64,000 bases of DNA from Carboxylicivirga caseinilyticus (GTDB lineage Bacteria; Bacteroidota; Bacteroidia; Bacteroidales; Marinilabiliaceae). Below the pieces are notes generated by a model. That model saw nothing but the letters and a program-made list of their open reading frames with translations. It was not told where the DNA came from and did not search any database. The stretch lies in the NCBI GenBank assembly GCA_025499705.1, contig JAFMVE010000017.1, forward strand, positions 1 to 64,000, read 5' to 3'. Of this stretch, positions 55,412 through 64,000 are shown in pieces (the first letter of the stretch is position 1; each line of letters opens with the position of its first letter). The position numbers and the translations under genes were made by a program.

Positions 55412-57706
55412 TTACTTTTCTATAGGTCTCTGGGTATAAGTAACCAGTTTTAATCCCATATCAAAATATTGCCCGCCTGTTGTTTGCTTGCAATGAACTG
55501 CAATTACATTTTTACCGGGTTTAATTGCATTCAAGGCTTCGTCACTGATCTTAATTGTTTTGTAATTCGATACGTAGCCTTGTTCTGATGCTGCCAAAAC
55601 ACCATTAATGTATATCTCACAGTCTTCGTCGTAATAAACAACCATGGTTAGTTTATCTAACTCTTCGGTTGAAAGTTCACGAATATCAATGGTTTTTCTT
55701 AACCAGATATCAGTTGTATTCCAGTTGGTTTGTTCATTTGAATTAGGAGGATTTCCATTACCAAAACCACTTAAACCAATCTGCCATTCTGAATCATTAA
55801 AAGATTGTATTTGCCAATCAGATTCTGGTTCTTTATTGGTGTATTTCCACTCACAGGGTTTTGAAATAGCATCGCTTAAAAAATACTCAGTTTTTTCAAC
55901 ATCCTGATAAATAAGTTTCTCATTTAAAGCTTTTATTTTATCAATATCAACTTTAGGTATTCGATCATAAGTAAGTAGTCCGTTAACCTCTTGTTCCACG
56001 TCTGTTAACTGCGTAAAAACGGCTCCACTCATATGGTTTTGTGTTTTGTATTGTAGAAGCATATGAACATACTCATCATAGATCTCTTCCAATTCATCTT
56101 GGGAGTTCACTTTCAGCATTCCAACACCTTCACCCGGCTTCCATTCATGCCCCTGCACTTCCAGTGCTATGGCACCGAATTCACCACAAACACCCGCCAT
56201 ACCATAGTTTGGTTCAATAATTTTTGGGGGAGGATAAGAGTGATAATCCAGAATGTCACCTACATAATCATGATGATGATTATCGCTGGCTGCATTTATC
56301 AATCGGGTAGGGTCCAGTTTGCGGGTTAATTCAACCATTCTTGTGGTTGGATTAATTCCGTCGGCTGTTTTCTGTCCCTGAAGTTCGTTATAAATGATCC
56401 AACTGGTTATGGATGGTACATTATACAAGCCCTCAACCATTCTGATGTATTCTTTCTGGAATTGAAGGGTATCAATCTTTGGTTTATGATGGATATATGA
56501 ATTAACAGAAGGCATATCCTGCCATACCATTAAGCCCATTTTATCAGCATAATAATACCATCTCATTGGTTCTACTTTCAAATGTTTGCGAACCATGTTA
56601 TAACCCAGCTTTCTTTGTATTTCTACATCGTAACGAAGAGCTTCATCGGTAGGTGCCGTATACAATCCATCTGGCCAGTAACCCTGATCTAAAAGACCAT
56701 AGTTATAAACAATTTTATCATTAAGATATACTTTGGTTTTTCCATCCTGTTGTTTAATACCCACCTTACGCATTGCAAAATAGCTATCTACTTTATCCAA
56801 AACTTTATCTTTTCTTTTAATCGCAATTTCCAGATCATACAGAAATGGAGTTTCAGGTGACCATAATTTAGTATTTGGAACAGGTAGAATAATATCTGTC
56901 CCCGGCATCGATTCTACGGAAGAAACTACTTTACCTTTATCCAGTACTTTTGCCTCTATGGTTATATTATCTAAATTTTCATTGTAAGGTAGTACTTGAA
57001 GAGTCAGTTTTTCCTCATCGACATTGGGTGTCATTTTTATTTTTTCAATACCGTTTTTGTCCACAGCTTCCATCCAAACTGTTTGCCATATACCAGTAAT
57101 TGGTGTATACATGATTAATAATCCATGAGGTGGATTCTCTTGTTTTCCTCTTGGAATACCCTGTTTTTCTGTTGGATCAAAAACACGTACTATCAGTTCC
57201 TGTTTGTCTCCCTTTTTGAGGAACGAAGTTATATCCACATCAAAGGCATCGTAACCGCCACGATGTAGCTTAACACTCTCACCATTAATGAAAATTTCAG
57301 ATTCCCAGTCAATAGCACCAAAATGAAGAATGATTCTTTTTCCTTTCCAATTTTTTGGCACTGAAAATTCTCTACGGTACCACAGTCTGTCATAGTGTTC
57401 TTTTATTCCAGAGATAGCTGATTCTACAGGAAAAGGAACCAGAATTTTTTCCGACAGTGTTTTTCCAACTGGTGTTGTATCATCGGCTTTTCCCGGTTCA
57501 AATTCCCACAAACCATTAAGGTTCACCCAGTCGTTTCTTACTAATTGAGGACGAGGATATTCAGGCAGAGGATGGTTGATATCGATATCTTTCATCCATT
57601 GCGTTGGTAATTCTGCTTCTTTCATTGTCCAAATCTGGCTGAATGATTGAAAGTTAAGACTTCCAAGAACAATGAAAAGTAATGTTGATAATGATTTTAA
57701 TTTCAT
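55412..57706 (-). CDS. GH2-family glycoside hydrolase with extra beta-sandwich, no sorting domain
   Basis: The 764-residue protein is a paralogue of the GH2 enzyme at 46306-48798. It has a signal peptide ending SFSQ, GH2 domains (about 35-600), acid/base Glu441 (IYNELQGQ) and nucleophile Glu509 (CGEFGA), and the same C-terminal beta-sandwich (about 625-755, YYDEDCEIYING, VHCKQTTGG). It ends right after that module, with no T9SS domain, so it is probably periplasmic while the paralogue is surface-exposed. It is the second gene of a leftward operon behind the modular GH76. Confidence 0.9.
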   Translation of the reverse strand: MKLKSLSTLLFIVLGSLNFQSFSQIWTMKEAELPTQWMKDIDINHPLPEYPRPQLVRNDWVNLNGLWEFEPGKADDTTPVGKTLSEKILVPFPVESAISGIKEHYDRLWYRREFSVPKNWKGKRIILHFGAIDWESEIFINGESVKLHRGGYDAFDVDITSFLKKGDKQELIVRVFDPTEKQGIPRGKQENPPHGLLIMYTPITGIWQTVWMEAVDKNGIEKIKMTPNVDEEKLTLQVLPYNENLDNITIEAKVLDKGKVVSSVESMPGTDIILPVPNTKLWSPETPFLYDLEIAIKRKDKVLDKVDSYFAMRKVGIKQQDGKTKVYLNDKIVYNYGLLDQGYWPDGLYTAPTDEALRYDVEIQRKLGYNMVRKHLKVEPMRWYYYADKMGLMVWQDMPSVNSYIHHKPKIDTLQFQKEYIRMVEGLYNVPSITSWIIYNELQGQKTADGINPTTRMVELTRKLDPTRLINAASDNHHHDYVGDILDYHSYPPPKIIEPNYGMAGVCGEFGAIALEVQGHEWKPGEGVGMLKVNSQDELEEIYDEYVHMLLQYKTQNHMSGAVFTQLTDVEQEVNGLLTYDRIPKVDIDKIKALNEKLIYQDVEKTEYFLSDAISKPCEWKYTNKEPESDWQIQSFNDSEWQIGLSGFGNGNPPNSNEQTNWNTTDIWLRKTIDIRELSTEELDKLTMVVYYDEDCEIYINGVLAASEQGYVSNYKTIKISDEALNAIKPGKNVIAVHCKQTTGGQYFDMGLKLVTYTQRPIEK

Positions 57707-57782
57707 GAAAAAAAGAGTGTATAAGATTAAAAGAACACAAATGTCCTTCGTTCAAATATTTACTTAAATGTTATAGATCAAC

Positions 57783-60395
57783 TTATTTTTTGATGAATTT
57801 TATCTTTTGACTCAATTGATTCTTAGTCTGAAGATGAATAATATAAACACCAGCTGATAAATTGCCGATATTAATTTGTAAGCTACTATTATCCATGTTT
57901 TTATCAGAGTAAACCACAGAACCATTCATATCTGTTATTAAAACAGAATGAATAGCCTCATTACCCTTGATGTTAATAATCTCGGATGCAGGGTTTGGAT
58001 AAATTCTGATTTCTTCTATTTTGTTTAAAGAAGAAACATCAGTACTGTTATCTTCAGGAAGGAATAATTGTGAAGAAGGAATGATTTCTTTTACTTGTTG
58101 CAGGCTTTCCCATTCTAATTTTATATTAGCTCCACCTACTGCCTCAAAGTATTCTACTTTAATATCATATTTCTGTCCAGCATTAAGTGTTATTTTTCCA
58201 GAATATTCAATATCCCAGTCAGATATCCATTTATCGATGATCAGCTGGTTATCAACCCAAACGCGTCGACCATTATCTGATGTAATATAAAATGTGTATT
58301 CGTCAGAATAGAGAGGTTCTATTTGACCTGTCCAACGTATCGAGTAATAGTCATTATTAATACCTGAAAGGGGAGAGGCTGTGCCCCAATTAAAGTATAT
58401 GTTTGGGTCGATACGCTCTGAAATTAGCGTATTGAAGCTACTACCATTGTAATATTCTCCTAAAAGGCCGTTTCCTCTCTCTGGATTTGTTGATTTAATA
58501 AAAACAAATTGATTTAAATAACAACTGCTGCCAGTTCCGTTATAAACCAGGTATATATGATGAAGACCTTTAATATTATTCACATTACATGAAATAGTTT
58601 CATAAGTGTTGTAATCAGCAGTAGGTGTTATATCAGCAGTTCCGATCAGCTCACCGTTTTCATTATCAAGCCTTATTTCTATGGTTCCTGTATTATTGCC
58701 CGAAGCAATATATAAATCAATTTGTGATGGACCGGTTGTTCCAAAGTTCAGATTATGAAAACCTACCCAATTATTGTTTCTTATTTGTAATGATTTGTCA
58801 CTGGCTGGTCCGTCAACCATAAAAGAACTTGCTATGGCATCAAAATCCTGAGGTAATATTGGTTGATAAGGATCTTGTTCGGTATCTAATGATATAGGAC
58901 AGTTCATTAGCAATGAAACAGCCGTAGAAGCACTGAAAGCTTTTGGTAAGTCTGTTTCTGAAGTTTTGGTTCCCCACAGTGTATGAATAATACCCTGGCT
59001 GTTGCGATTATTGTAGGCTACTTTTGCATTTAGCTGCAACCATGGAATATAATCTGCCCGGTTAAATTCCTGCAGATATTTGCGGGCATATCTCATGTAT
59101 ATTCCTTTGAATCCTTCCAGGTCATTGCCACTTTCGGTGTTAATTACTGAGTTATTAAACATGTTTCGGGTATAATTAGCAATTTGATTGGCATGTTTTA
59201 AATATTCAATGTCTTTAGTGTATTGATACAGCATTGTAACTGCCCCCAGATATGTACCCTGGTTATAGGTCGATGCCCAATAATTGGTATTAACCTCACC
59301 TGTTTCGTTTACATAATAGGCATCAAAAACATGGCCATCGTTGGTGTCAAACAAACGACCTTTTGACCATTCAAAAAGTTCAATGGCTTTGTCATAGTAG
59401 GTGTTGTCGCCCGTTGCCTTTGCCAGGTAGCAGCATGCTACCATTGCCGGGCCATTAATACATGCATTTTTGGTTCGGGTGCCTTGTTTCCATATTAAAC
59501 CATTTCCTAATAATTCATCTGCAGTATGAGCTCTTTCATACATCATGTCGAAGTTAGCCTTAGCTACATTTAAATAGGTGGTTGTTCCTGTAAAATTATA
59601 AGCTCTCAAACAAGCCAAACACATCCATGTTATATCGTCATTATACTCATTCCAACTCCAGTCTGTTCCTTCCCGGGTTACAAATTCATTGTACATTTCC
59701 TTGAAAAGAAGTATATAGTCAAAATTACCGGTGACTTCAAAAGCATCATCAACGATCTCAAGCATTTCTGCGTTGCCCCAGAAACCTTCGTTAATAAATA
59801 CCTCATTGTCGCCTCTTGGTTCGTAATATGTATTTATCCATGCATCAAAAGATTCAGTTGTTGCAACGGTTGAAGGAGCCGAATTAGATGGTTCCTGAAT
59901 GGTAAATTTCCATTTCTCAGGTGTGGTTAATTGACTTAATTGTACAGGCGAACCTTCAGCTGTTGTCTCTTTTATGCATAAAGAATAAGTTTGAACAGGT
60001 TGAAGTTGTATGTAAAACGTATTGTCGTTATTACCAGAATCAGTTATTAGCCATTTTGCAATGCTGCTGCTGAAATCAGCTTTCTGCACTGCACCTCCGC
60101 TGTTAGATGTAACAACTAAATTACTTGCCAGATTTACTAAATTGAAAGTGTTATCATCAATCTTTTTTAATTTCCATTTTTGAGCATCTGATTGTGTATC
60201 AGTCCAGATTACAATTTTACTACCATCGTTTAATGATGAATTTTCAACACTCATTACTTTACCCGACTTAACAGATTCAATGGTATAAATACTGCCGTCC
60301 TGAAGTGGCTGCGTTTGAGCATTTGAATAGCCCCAATAGCATGATTGAAGGATGATAAAGATTAATAATTGAGTAGTAGATTTTTTAAGGATCAT
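57783..60395 (-). CDS. Modular GH76 endo-alpha-1,6-mannanase with ricin, CBM6-like, PA14 and T9SS domains
   Basis: The 870-residue secreted protein has, in order, a signal peptide (ending SNAQ), a ricin-type beta-trefoil (about 33-168), a GH76 domain (about 183-510) with catalytic Asp253-Asp254 (YNDDITW), a CBM6-like beta-sandwich (about 515-636), a PA14 domain (about 640-790, GLLGEYYNG, YTFYITSDNGRRVWVD) and a T9SS domain (about 800-870, YPNPASE). Three binding modules on one enzyme suggest it works on long or insoluble mannan at the surface, releasing fragments for SusC/D, while the smaller GH76 at 30694 works further in. Its promoter element is at 60439-60466. Confidence 0.9.
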   Translation of the reverse strand: MILKKSTTQLLIFIILQSCYWGYSNAQTQPLQDGSIYTIESVKSGKVMSVENSSLNDGSKIVIWTDTQSDAQKWKLKKIDDNTFNLVNLASNLVVTSNSGGAVQKADFSSSIAKWLITDSGNNDNTFYIQLQPVQTYSLCIKETTAEGSPVQLSQLTTPEKWKFTIQEPSNSAPSTVATTESFDAWINTYYEPRGDNEVFINEGFWGNAEMLEIVDDAFEVTGNFDYILLFKEMYNEFVTREGTDWSWNEYNDDITWMCLACLRAYNFTGTTTYLNVAKANFDMMYERAHTADELLGNGLIWKQGTRTKNACINGPAMVACCYLAKATGDNTYYDKAIELFEWSKGRLFDTNDGHVFDAYYVNETGEVNTNYWASTYNQGTYLGAVTMLYQYTKDIEYLKHANQIANYTRNMFNNSVINTESGNDLEGFKGIYMRYARKYLQEFNRADYIPWLQLNAKVAYNNRNSQGIIHTLWGTKTSETDLPKAFSASTAVSLLMNCPISLDTEQDPYQPILPQDFDAIASSFMVDGPASDKSLQIRNNNWVGFHNLNFGTTGPSQIDLYIASGNNTGTIEIRLDNENGELIGTADITPTADYNTYETISCNVNNIKGLHHIYLVYNGTGSSCYLNQFVFIKSTNPERGNGLLGEYYNGSSFNTLISERIDPNIYFNWGTASPLSGINNDYYSIRWTGQIEPLYSDEYTFYITSDNGRRVWVDNQLIIDKWISDWDIEYSGKITLNAGQKYDIKVEYFEAVGGANIKLEWESLQQVKEIIPSSQLFLPEDNSTDVSSLNKIEEIRIYPNPASEIINIKGNEAIHSVLITDMNGSVVYSDKNMDNSSLQINIGNLSAGVYIIHLQTKNQLSQKIKFIKK

Positions 60396-60438
60396 AGTAA
60401 ATGTATTAGCTGTTTAATTCAATATTATTGATATACCC

Positions 60439-60466
60439 AATACAATATGAGACCTTAATTTGCTCA
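60439..60466 (-). promoter_or_regulatory. Predicted ECF-type promoter of the leftward GH76/GH2 operon
   Basis: On the minus strand: TGAGC (60466-60462), 16 bases, TTGTATT (60445-60439), one mismatch from the main form in the -35 part. It is 43 bases before the start codon at 60395. Confidence 0.6.
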
Positions 60467-60490
60467 TAAGAAAATGAATAAACGATTGAT

Positions 60491-60539
60491 AAAAAGAAAA
60501 CCAACCAGATAATCATGTTTGTTGAATATCTGATTGGTT
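60491..60539 (-). terminator. Terminator of the GxGYxYP gene
   Basis: On the minus strand aaccaatcagat pairs with atctggttggtt (one G-U), followed by TTTTCTTTTT. Confidence 0.75.
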
Positions 60540-60563
60540 CAATATTAAATATTACTCAACTAA

Positions 60564-63500
60564 TTATTTTTTTATGAATTTGAAGGTTTGCGGTACTTCA
60601 TCGGAATGAATCATTAAGAAGTACATACCTTTAGCTAGTGATTCTGTATTGATTGATTTTCCGAGTGATTGCAATACCTTACATCCTTGTAGATTGTAAA
60701 TTTCCAATTGAGTTGGTTCATTCAATGCATCAATAAATAATGTGTTAGAAACCGGATTTGGGTATATTTTTAACCCGGTAGTTGGCTTATTAGAAATTTC
60801 TGTAGGTAATTCAGAATATAACTGACTTTGTGGTACTATTTCCTTAACCTCTTTACTACTGCTCCAGTAAAATTTGATATTAGCTCCACCTGTTTCTTCA
60901 AAATATTCTAATTTGATATCATATTTTGTCATCTCCTGCAGGTAAATGGTTCCTGTATAAACAGTTCCCCAGTCGCCAATCCATTTATCAATTACCAGCT
61001 GATTGTTAACCCATAATCGTCTTCCATTGTCACTGTCGATGTAAAATGTATAAGTTCCCGAATAACGTGGTTCTATATATCCGGTCCATCTTACAGAGAA
61101 ATTGTCAATACTAACTGGTGCTCCCGGGGTTGATTCACCCCAATCAAATTTAATTTGCGGATCTATTTGGGTGTATTGTAACGATGAGAAATTGGTACCA
61201 TTAAAATATTCACCTTTCAAACCATTTCCAGTTCCCTCGCGATTTATTGTCTCTTGTAATATCCATTTTCCTAAATCCTGATCAATGTTACTGTTCATCT
61301 GAACATTGGCTTCAATGCTATTACTTGCAGCATTAATTACTTTTCCACTATAGATTGAAACAAACTTATATGTATTATCGCCAGCCGGAACAGCAATAAA
61401 TTTCTGACTTAAAGATCCGAAGTCTTTCCACTGATGAACGTTGGCATTTTCTTCTATACTTGTTTTTGCTATTGAAACCATCATTTTACTGTGGCGAGCC
61501 ATCAACTCATAAACACCATCTCCTTTATGGAAAAAATGAAAAACCTGGTTGTTGTTATTCAGAAAACTATATTGTTGAATCGTTGTGTTATAGTCGGTTG
61601 CAGATTCGCCTCCTCGAACATCCATGTAGTAATTGCTGGATTTATTTTTGAGGAAGAATGCACCTGAGATTGTAGGATCACCATTGGCTCTGATTTTTAT
61701 TGAACTTGTTCTGTTGTTCCAGTCAGAAGTATTATCACTCATAAGAATAGCTGATAGATCAGCTTCATCAGAAGTGATTTCAATAGAGTCAACGGCAAAG
61801 TTATCTTCATCAAACAGAATGGCTTTAAATCCTTCCATTAATTGAATGGATGATATTTCATCAGACGACATACCCAGCTCAGCTAATTGGCTTTCAGTAT
61901 AGGTTCCGATTTTTAATCCGGCAGAAAATCCATTGTTATTTGTTTCGTCATAAACTGTAACAACACCAGTTGTTGAGATAGGCTGTGCATAGAGCTGCGT
62001 GAATGGCACTATTTGACGAAGTTGTGATACGCTTTCCCATTCTAATAAACACATACTGTTACCAGAACCTTCGGCATATTCAATACTGATATCGTATTTT
62101 TCGCCGGCTGAAAGTGTTATGTTGCCTGATTTGGTAGTGGTGCTTTCTCCATCTGATGAATCGAATAATACAGAACCATTAACCGTAAGTTTGGTGCCTC
62201 CGTCAGAAGTGATGAAGAATGTATAATCATCGGAATATAGAGGTTGAATCTGTCCTGTCCACTTCGCTGAGAATGTTGTTGAATTCGTTGGAGTACTCAA
62301 TCCCCAGTCAAAATCAATTTTGTTATCGACCTTTGCATCTGTTAAATTTCCAAAAATATTATCGTTATAATACTCAGCATTAAGCCCGTTACCTGTTCCT
62401 ACTGGCAAACCACCAATATTTTTCTTAATCAGCCAAACGAATTCATCAGGAGCAACAACCCGGATATTAGGATTAAGTTTACTGATAACGTTTGCTACAT
62501 CATGTGGATTCATTGTCCAGATGTGAACCGGAACCAGACTGTATCCTTCTTCTGAATGGATGTCGGTTGATTGGGTATTTAATAAATCAGCTAATCGTTG
62601 AGCAATCACATCCTGAGTTTCTGCGCTACGATCTTCCGAATTACCCCAAAATACATACCGGCCACCTATGCTTGGTTTACCTTTATACCAGCTTATTGCC
62701 CCATGCATTCCCTGATATTGTTGTCCGTAGGTATAGTAAAACAATGCGTCAATATTACTTTGCTTAAGATATTCATCGGGATTATGGGCGCCATCATCTG
62801 TATCAATCACATTAACAATGTTCATGTCGGCTTTTCTCATAAACTTGTTAAGTTCAGCGCAATGATCAGGATTATTCGGACTTAAGCTGGGAAAATAATA
62901 GCCCAAACCGGATGGAGAAGCAATAGCTACATTACGTCCTTCAAGTGTAGTTTGAAGTCCCTGCACCAAGTCATTATAAATAATCGGGGTTAATTCAGTC
63001 AGGGCAGGAGAGAGAGTCCAACCTAAATTAATATGACTTTGATTTTCATTTTTCCAGGTCCATAAGTCCCAATAAGCGGAACCAACTGGCCACGAAATAT
63101 TATCCCCATCCGAAATTACGAAACAAACGGTGTGAACATCTTCTTTTGATTCATATGGAGTGATCACTTCCTTCTGTTTCTTAATGGGAACATCAATATT
63201 TGTAAAGGTTGCCAGGTTTTTCAATCCTCCTGAAGGGATTATTTTATATGAATTTTCAGATATTCGGCCTACTGAACCATCTTCGGAAACCCACCAGCCA
63301 TAAAACATTGCTCCCGGGTTTAGAAAATTATATACACTGTCGGTCAAACTTCCGTTAATGTTAGAATCATAAAAACGAATTCCACCAGTATAAGCAGTGT
63401 AATCAACCAAACCAGTCCAATCGTCTGGCGAAAGAAAGAAGGCAACATCTTTGTTATAAAGATCTTTATAATTCATATAAGCCCATAGTTCATTTTTGCC

Positions 63501-63968
63501 GGTGACATCCAAAACTTTAGTTAGACCTGCAGTAATGGCTTTTGATTCAATATCTGTTGGAATGGCAACTGCATTAAAAATACCTGAAAGCGAAGCCGCA
63601 ACATTAGAACTTCTACTTTGTGGATCACATAAGATGTAACCGTCCAATTTGCTTTTAAAAAACCTTAGGATATTAGTAAGATTATTACTGGTTATGGAAT
63701 AATATTTAATGTCTAAATCTGAATTTTTAACAATCTCTTCATGAAAATATTGTTGTTGCAAAATCATCGGTTTGGTTCTGGCCAGAATACCACTTAGTGA
63801 TCCAACAGTGAACTGTTCCGAAGCCGACATATTTCTATCAGCAATAAAAAGTGTGTCGGGCATGCTACTTGCCTTAAAAGGACTGCCCTCAACCCTGTCT
63901 ATGGTTTGAGCAAAACTAATGGATGATAATATTAAGCTGAATAAAAGGGTAATTGTGATTTTTTGCAT
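60564..63968 (-). CDS. GxGYxYP-family putative glycoside hydrolase with PA14, crystallin-like, ricin and T9SS domains
   Basis: The 1134-residue secreted protein has a signal peptide ending SFAQ and a large N-terminal region (about 25-505) of the GxGYxYP family; the signature is Gly354-L-G-Y-Y-F-Pro360. This family is only predicted to be a glycoside hydrolase. Then come a PA14 domain (about 524-660), a beta/gamma-crystallin-like segment (about 671-750, VTVYDETNNNGFS and SSIQLMEGF), a ricin-type trefoil (about 770-910), a second PA14 (about 913-1050, GLKGEYFNG) and a T9SS domain (about 1065-1134, YPNPVSN). The gene's upstream region lies outside the window, so its promoter cannot be judged. 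The reaction is unknown. Confidence 0.85.
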   Translation of the reverse strand: MQKITITLLFSLILSSISFAQTIDRVEGSPFKASSMPDTLFIADRNMSASEQFTVGSLSGILARTKPMILQQQYFHEEIVKNSDLDIKYYSITSNNLTNILRFFKSKLDGYILCDPQSRSSNVAASLSGIFNAVAIPTDIESKAITAGLTKVLDVTGKNELWAYMNYKDLYNKDVAFFLSPDDWTGLVDYTAYTGGIRFYDSNINGSLTDSVYNFLNPGAMFYGWWVSEDGSVGRISENSYKIIPSGGLKNLATFTNIDVPIKKQKEVITPYESKEDVHTVCFVISDGDNISWPVGSAYWDLWTWKNENQSHINLGWTLSPALTELTPIIYNDLVQGLQTTLEGRNVAIASPSGLGYYFPSLSPNNPDHCAELNKFMRKADMNIVNVIDTDDGAHNPDEYLKQSNIDALFYYTYGQQYQGMHGAISWYKGKPSIGGRYVFWGNSEDRSAETQDVIAQRLADLLNTQSTDIHSEEGYSLVPVHIWTMNPHDVANVISKLNPNIRVVAPDEFVWLIKKNIGGLPVGTGNGLNAEYYNDNIFGNLTDAKVDNKIDFDWGLSTPTNSTTFSAKWTGQIQPLYSDDYTFFITSDGGTKLTVNGSVLFDSSDGESTTTKSGNITLSAGEKYDISIEYAEGSGNSMCLLEWESVSQLRQIVPFTQLYAQPISTTGVVTVYDETNNNGFSAGLKIGTYTESQLAELGMSSDEISSIQLMEGFKAILFDEDNFAVDSIEITSDEADLSAILMSDNTSDWNNRTSSIKIRANGDPTISGAFFLKNKSSNYYMDVRGGESATDYNTTIQQYSFLNNNNQVFHFFHKGDGVYELMARHSKMMVSIAKTSIEENANVHQWKDFGSLSQKFIAVPAGDNTYKFVSIYSGKVINAASNSIEANVQMNSNIDQDLGKWILQETINREGTGNGLKGEYFNGTNFSSLQYTQIDPQIKFDWGESTPGAPVSIDNFSVRWTGYIEPRYSGTYTFYIDSDNGRRLWVNNQLVIDKWIGDWGTVYTGTIYLQEMTKYDIKLEYFEETGGANIKFYWSSSKEVKEIVPQSQLYSELPTEISNKPTTGLKIYPNPVSNTLFIDALNEPTQLEIYNLQGCKVLQSLGKSINTESLAKGMYFLMIHSDEVPQTFKFIKK

Positions 63969-64000
63969 ATAAGTGGTTGTTTTAAATAAATATTGACAAT

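Noticed and set aside
1-64000. CRISPR arrays, tRNA or rRNA genes, integrase or complete transposon
   Set aside because: No regular direct-repeat series, cloverleaf-like segment or recombinase coding region was seen anywhere in the window.

Overview
The window is one large polysaccharide utilisation locus (PUL) from an AT-rich member of the Bacteroidota. Direct signs are two SusC/SusD pairs, an ECF sigma factor with a FecR-type anti-sigma factor, CarboxypepD_reg-like N-termini on the TonB-dependent receptors, and at least nine secreted proteins with a C-terminal type IX secretion (T9SS) sorting domain. The sequence does not fix the order or genus. I see no tRNA, rRNA, CRISPR array or complete mobile element.

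Layout. 1-1428: a SusC-like receptor gene cut off after its plug and first barrel part, with foreign-looking DNA at the left edge. 2010-7433: a secreted LamG protein, a sulfatase-LamG fusion and a GH43 lipoprotein. 7648-18149: ECF sigma factor, FecR anti-sigma, an STN-containing (signalling) SusC, SusD, a DUF3823 lipoprotein and a DUF4965/'glutaminase A' family lipoprotein. 18469-21925: a double-LamG secreted protein and a GH125 enzyme. 22514-31803: TIG-NHL lipoprotein, second SusC/SusD pair, DUF4973-type lipoprotein, a small membrane protein and a GH76 enzyme. 32026-40445: second DUF4965 protein, two modular GH43 enzymes, one sulfatase. 40700-55346: two GH92 mannosidases, GH43, GH2, a GH127-like enzyme, two sulfatases and a small membrane protein. 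55412-63968 (minus strand): GH2, a modular GH76 and a GxGYxYP-family protein.

Function. GH76 (endo-alpha-1,6-mannanase), GH125 (exo-alpha-1,6-mannosidase) and GH92 (alpha-mannosidase) together point to an alpha-mannan with a 1,6 backbone. Four sulfatases, four GH43, one GH127-like and two GH2 enzymes suggest that the mannan carries sulfate and furanose or galactose/uronic-type side groups. T9SS enzymes would cut at the cell surface, SusC/D and lipoproteins would bind and import fragments, and periplasmic exo-enzymes would finish the job.

Regulation. Reading the intergenic regions by eye, I find the same two-part element, TGAGT-N16-TTGTAWT, on the correct strand upstream of most transcription units here, including the anti-sigma gene. 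Eleven copies keep the 16-base spacing (nine match both boxes, two have one mismatch) and two weaker copies have 17. It has the geometry of an ECF promoter and differs from the usual Bacteroidota housekeeping promoter. I infer that the ECF sigma factor at 7648-8247 switches on the whole locus through these promoters, with the STN-SusC as substrate sensor. This is the most interesting observation in the window.
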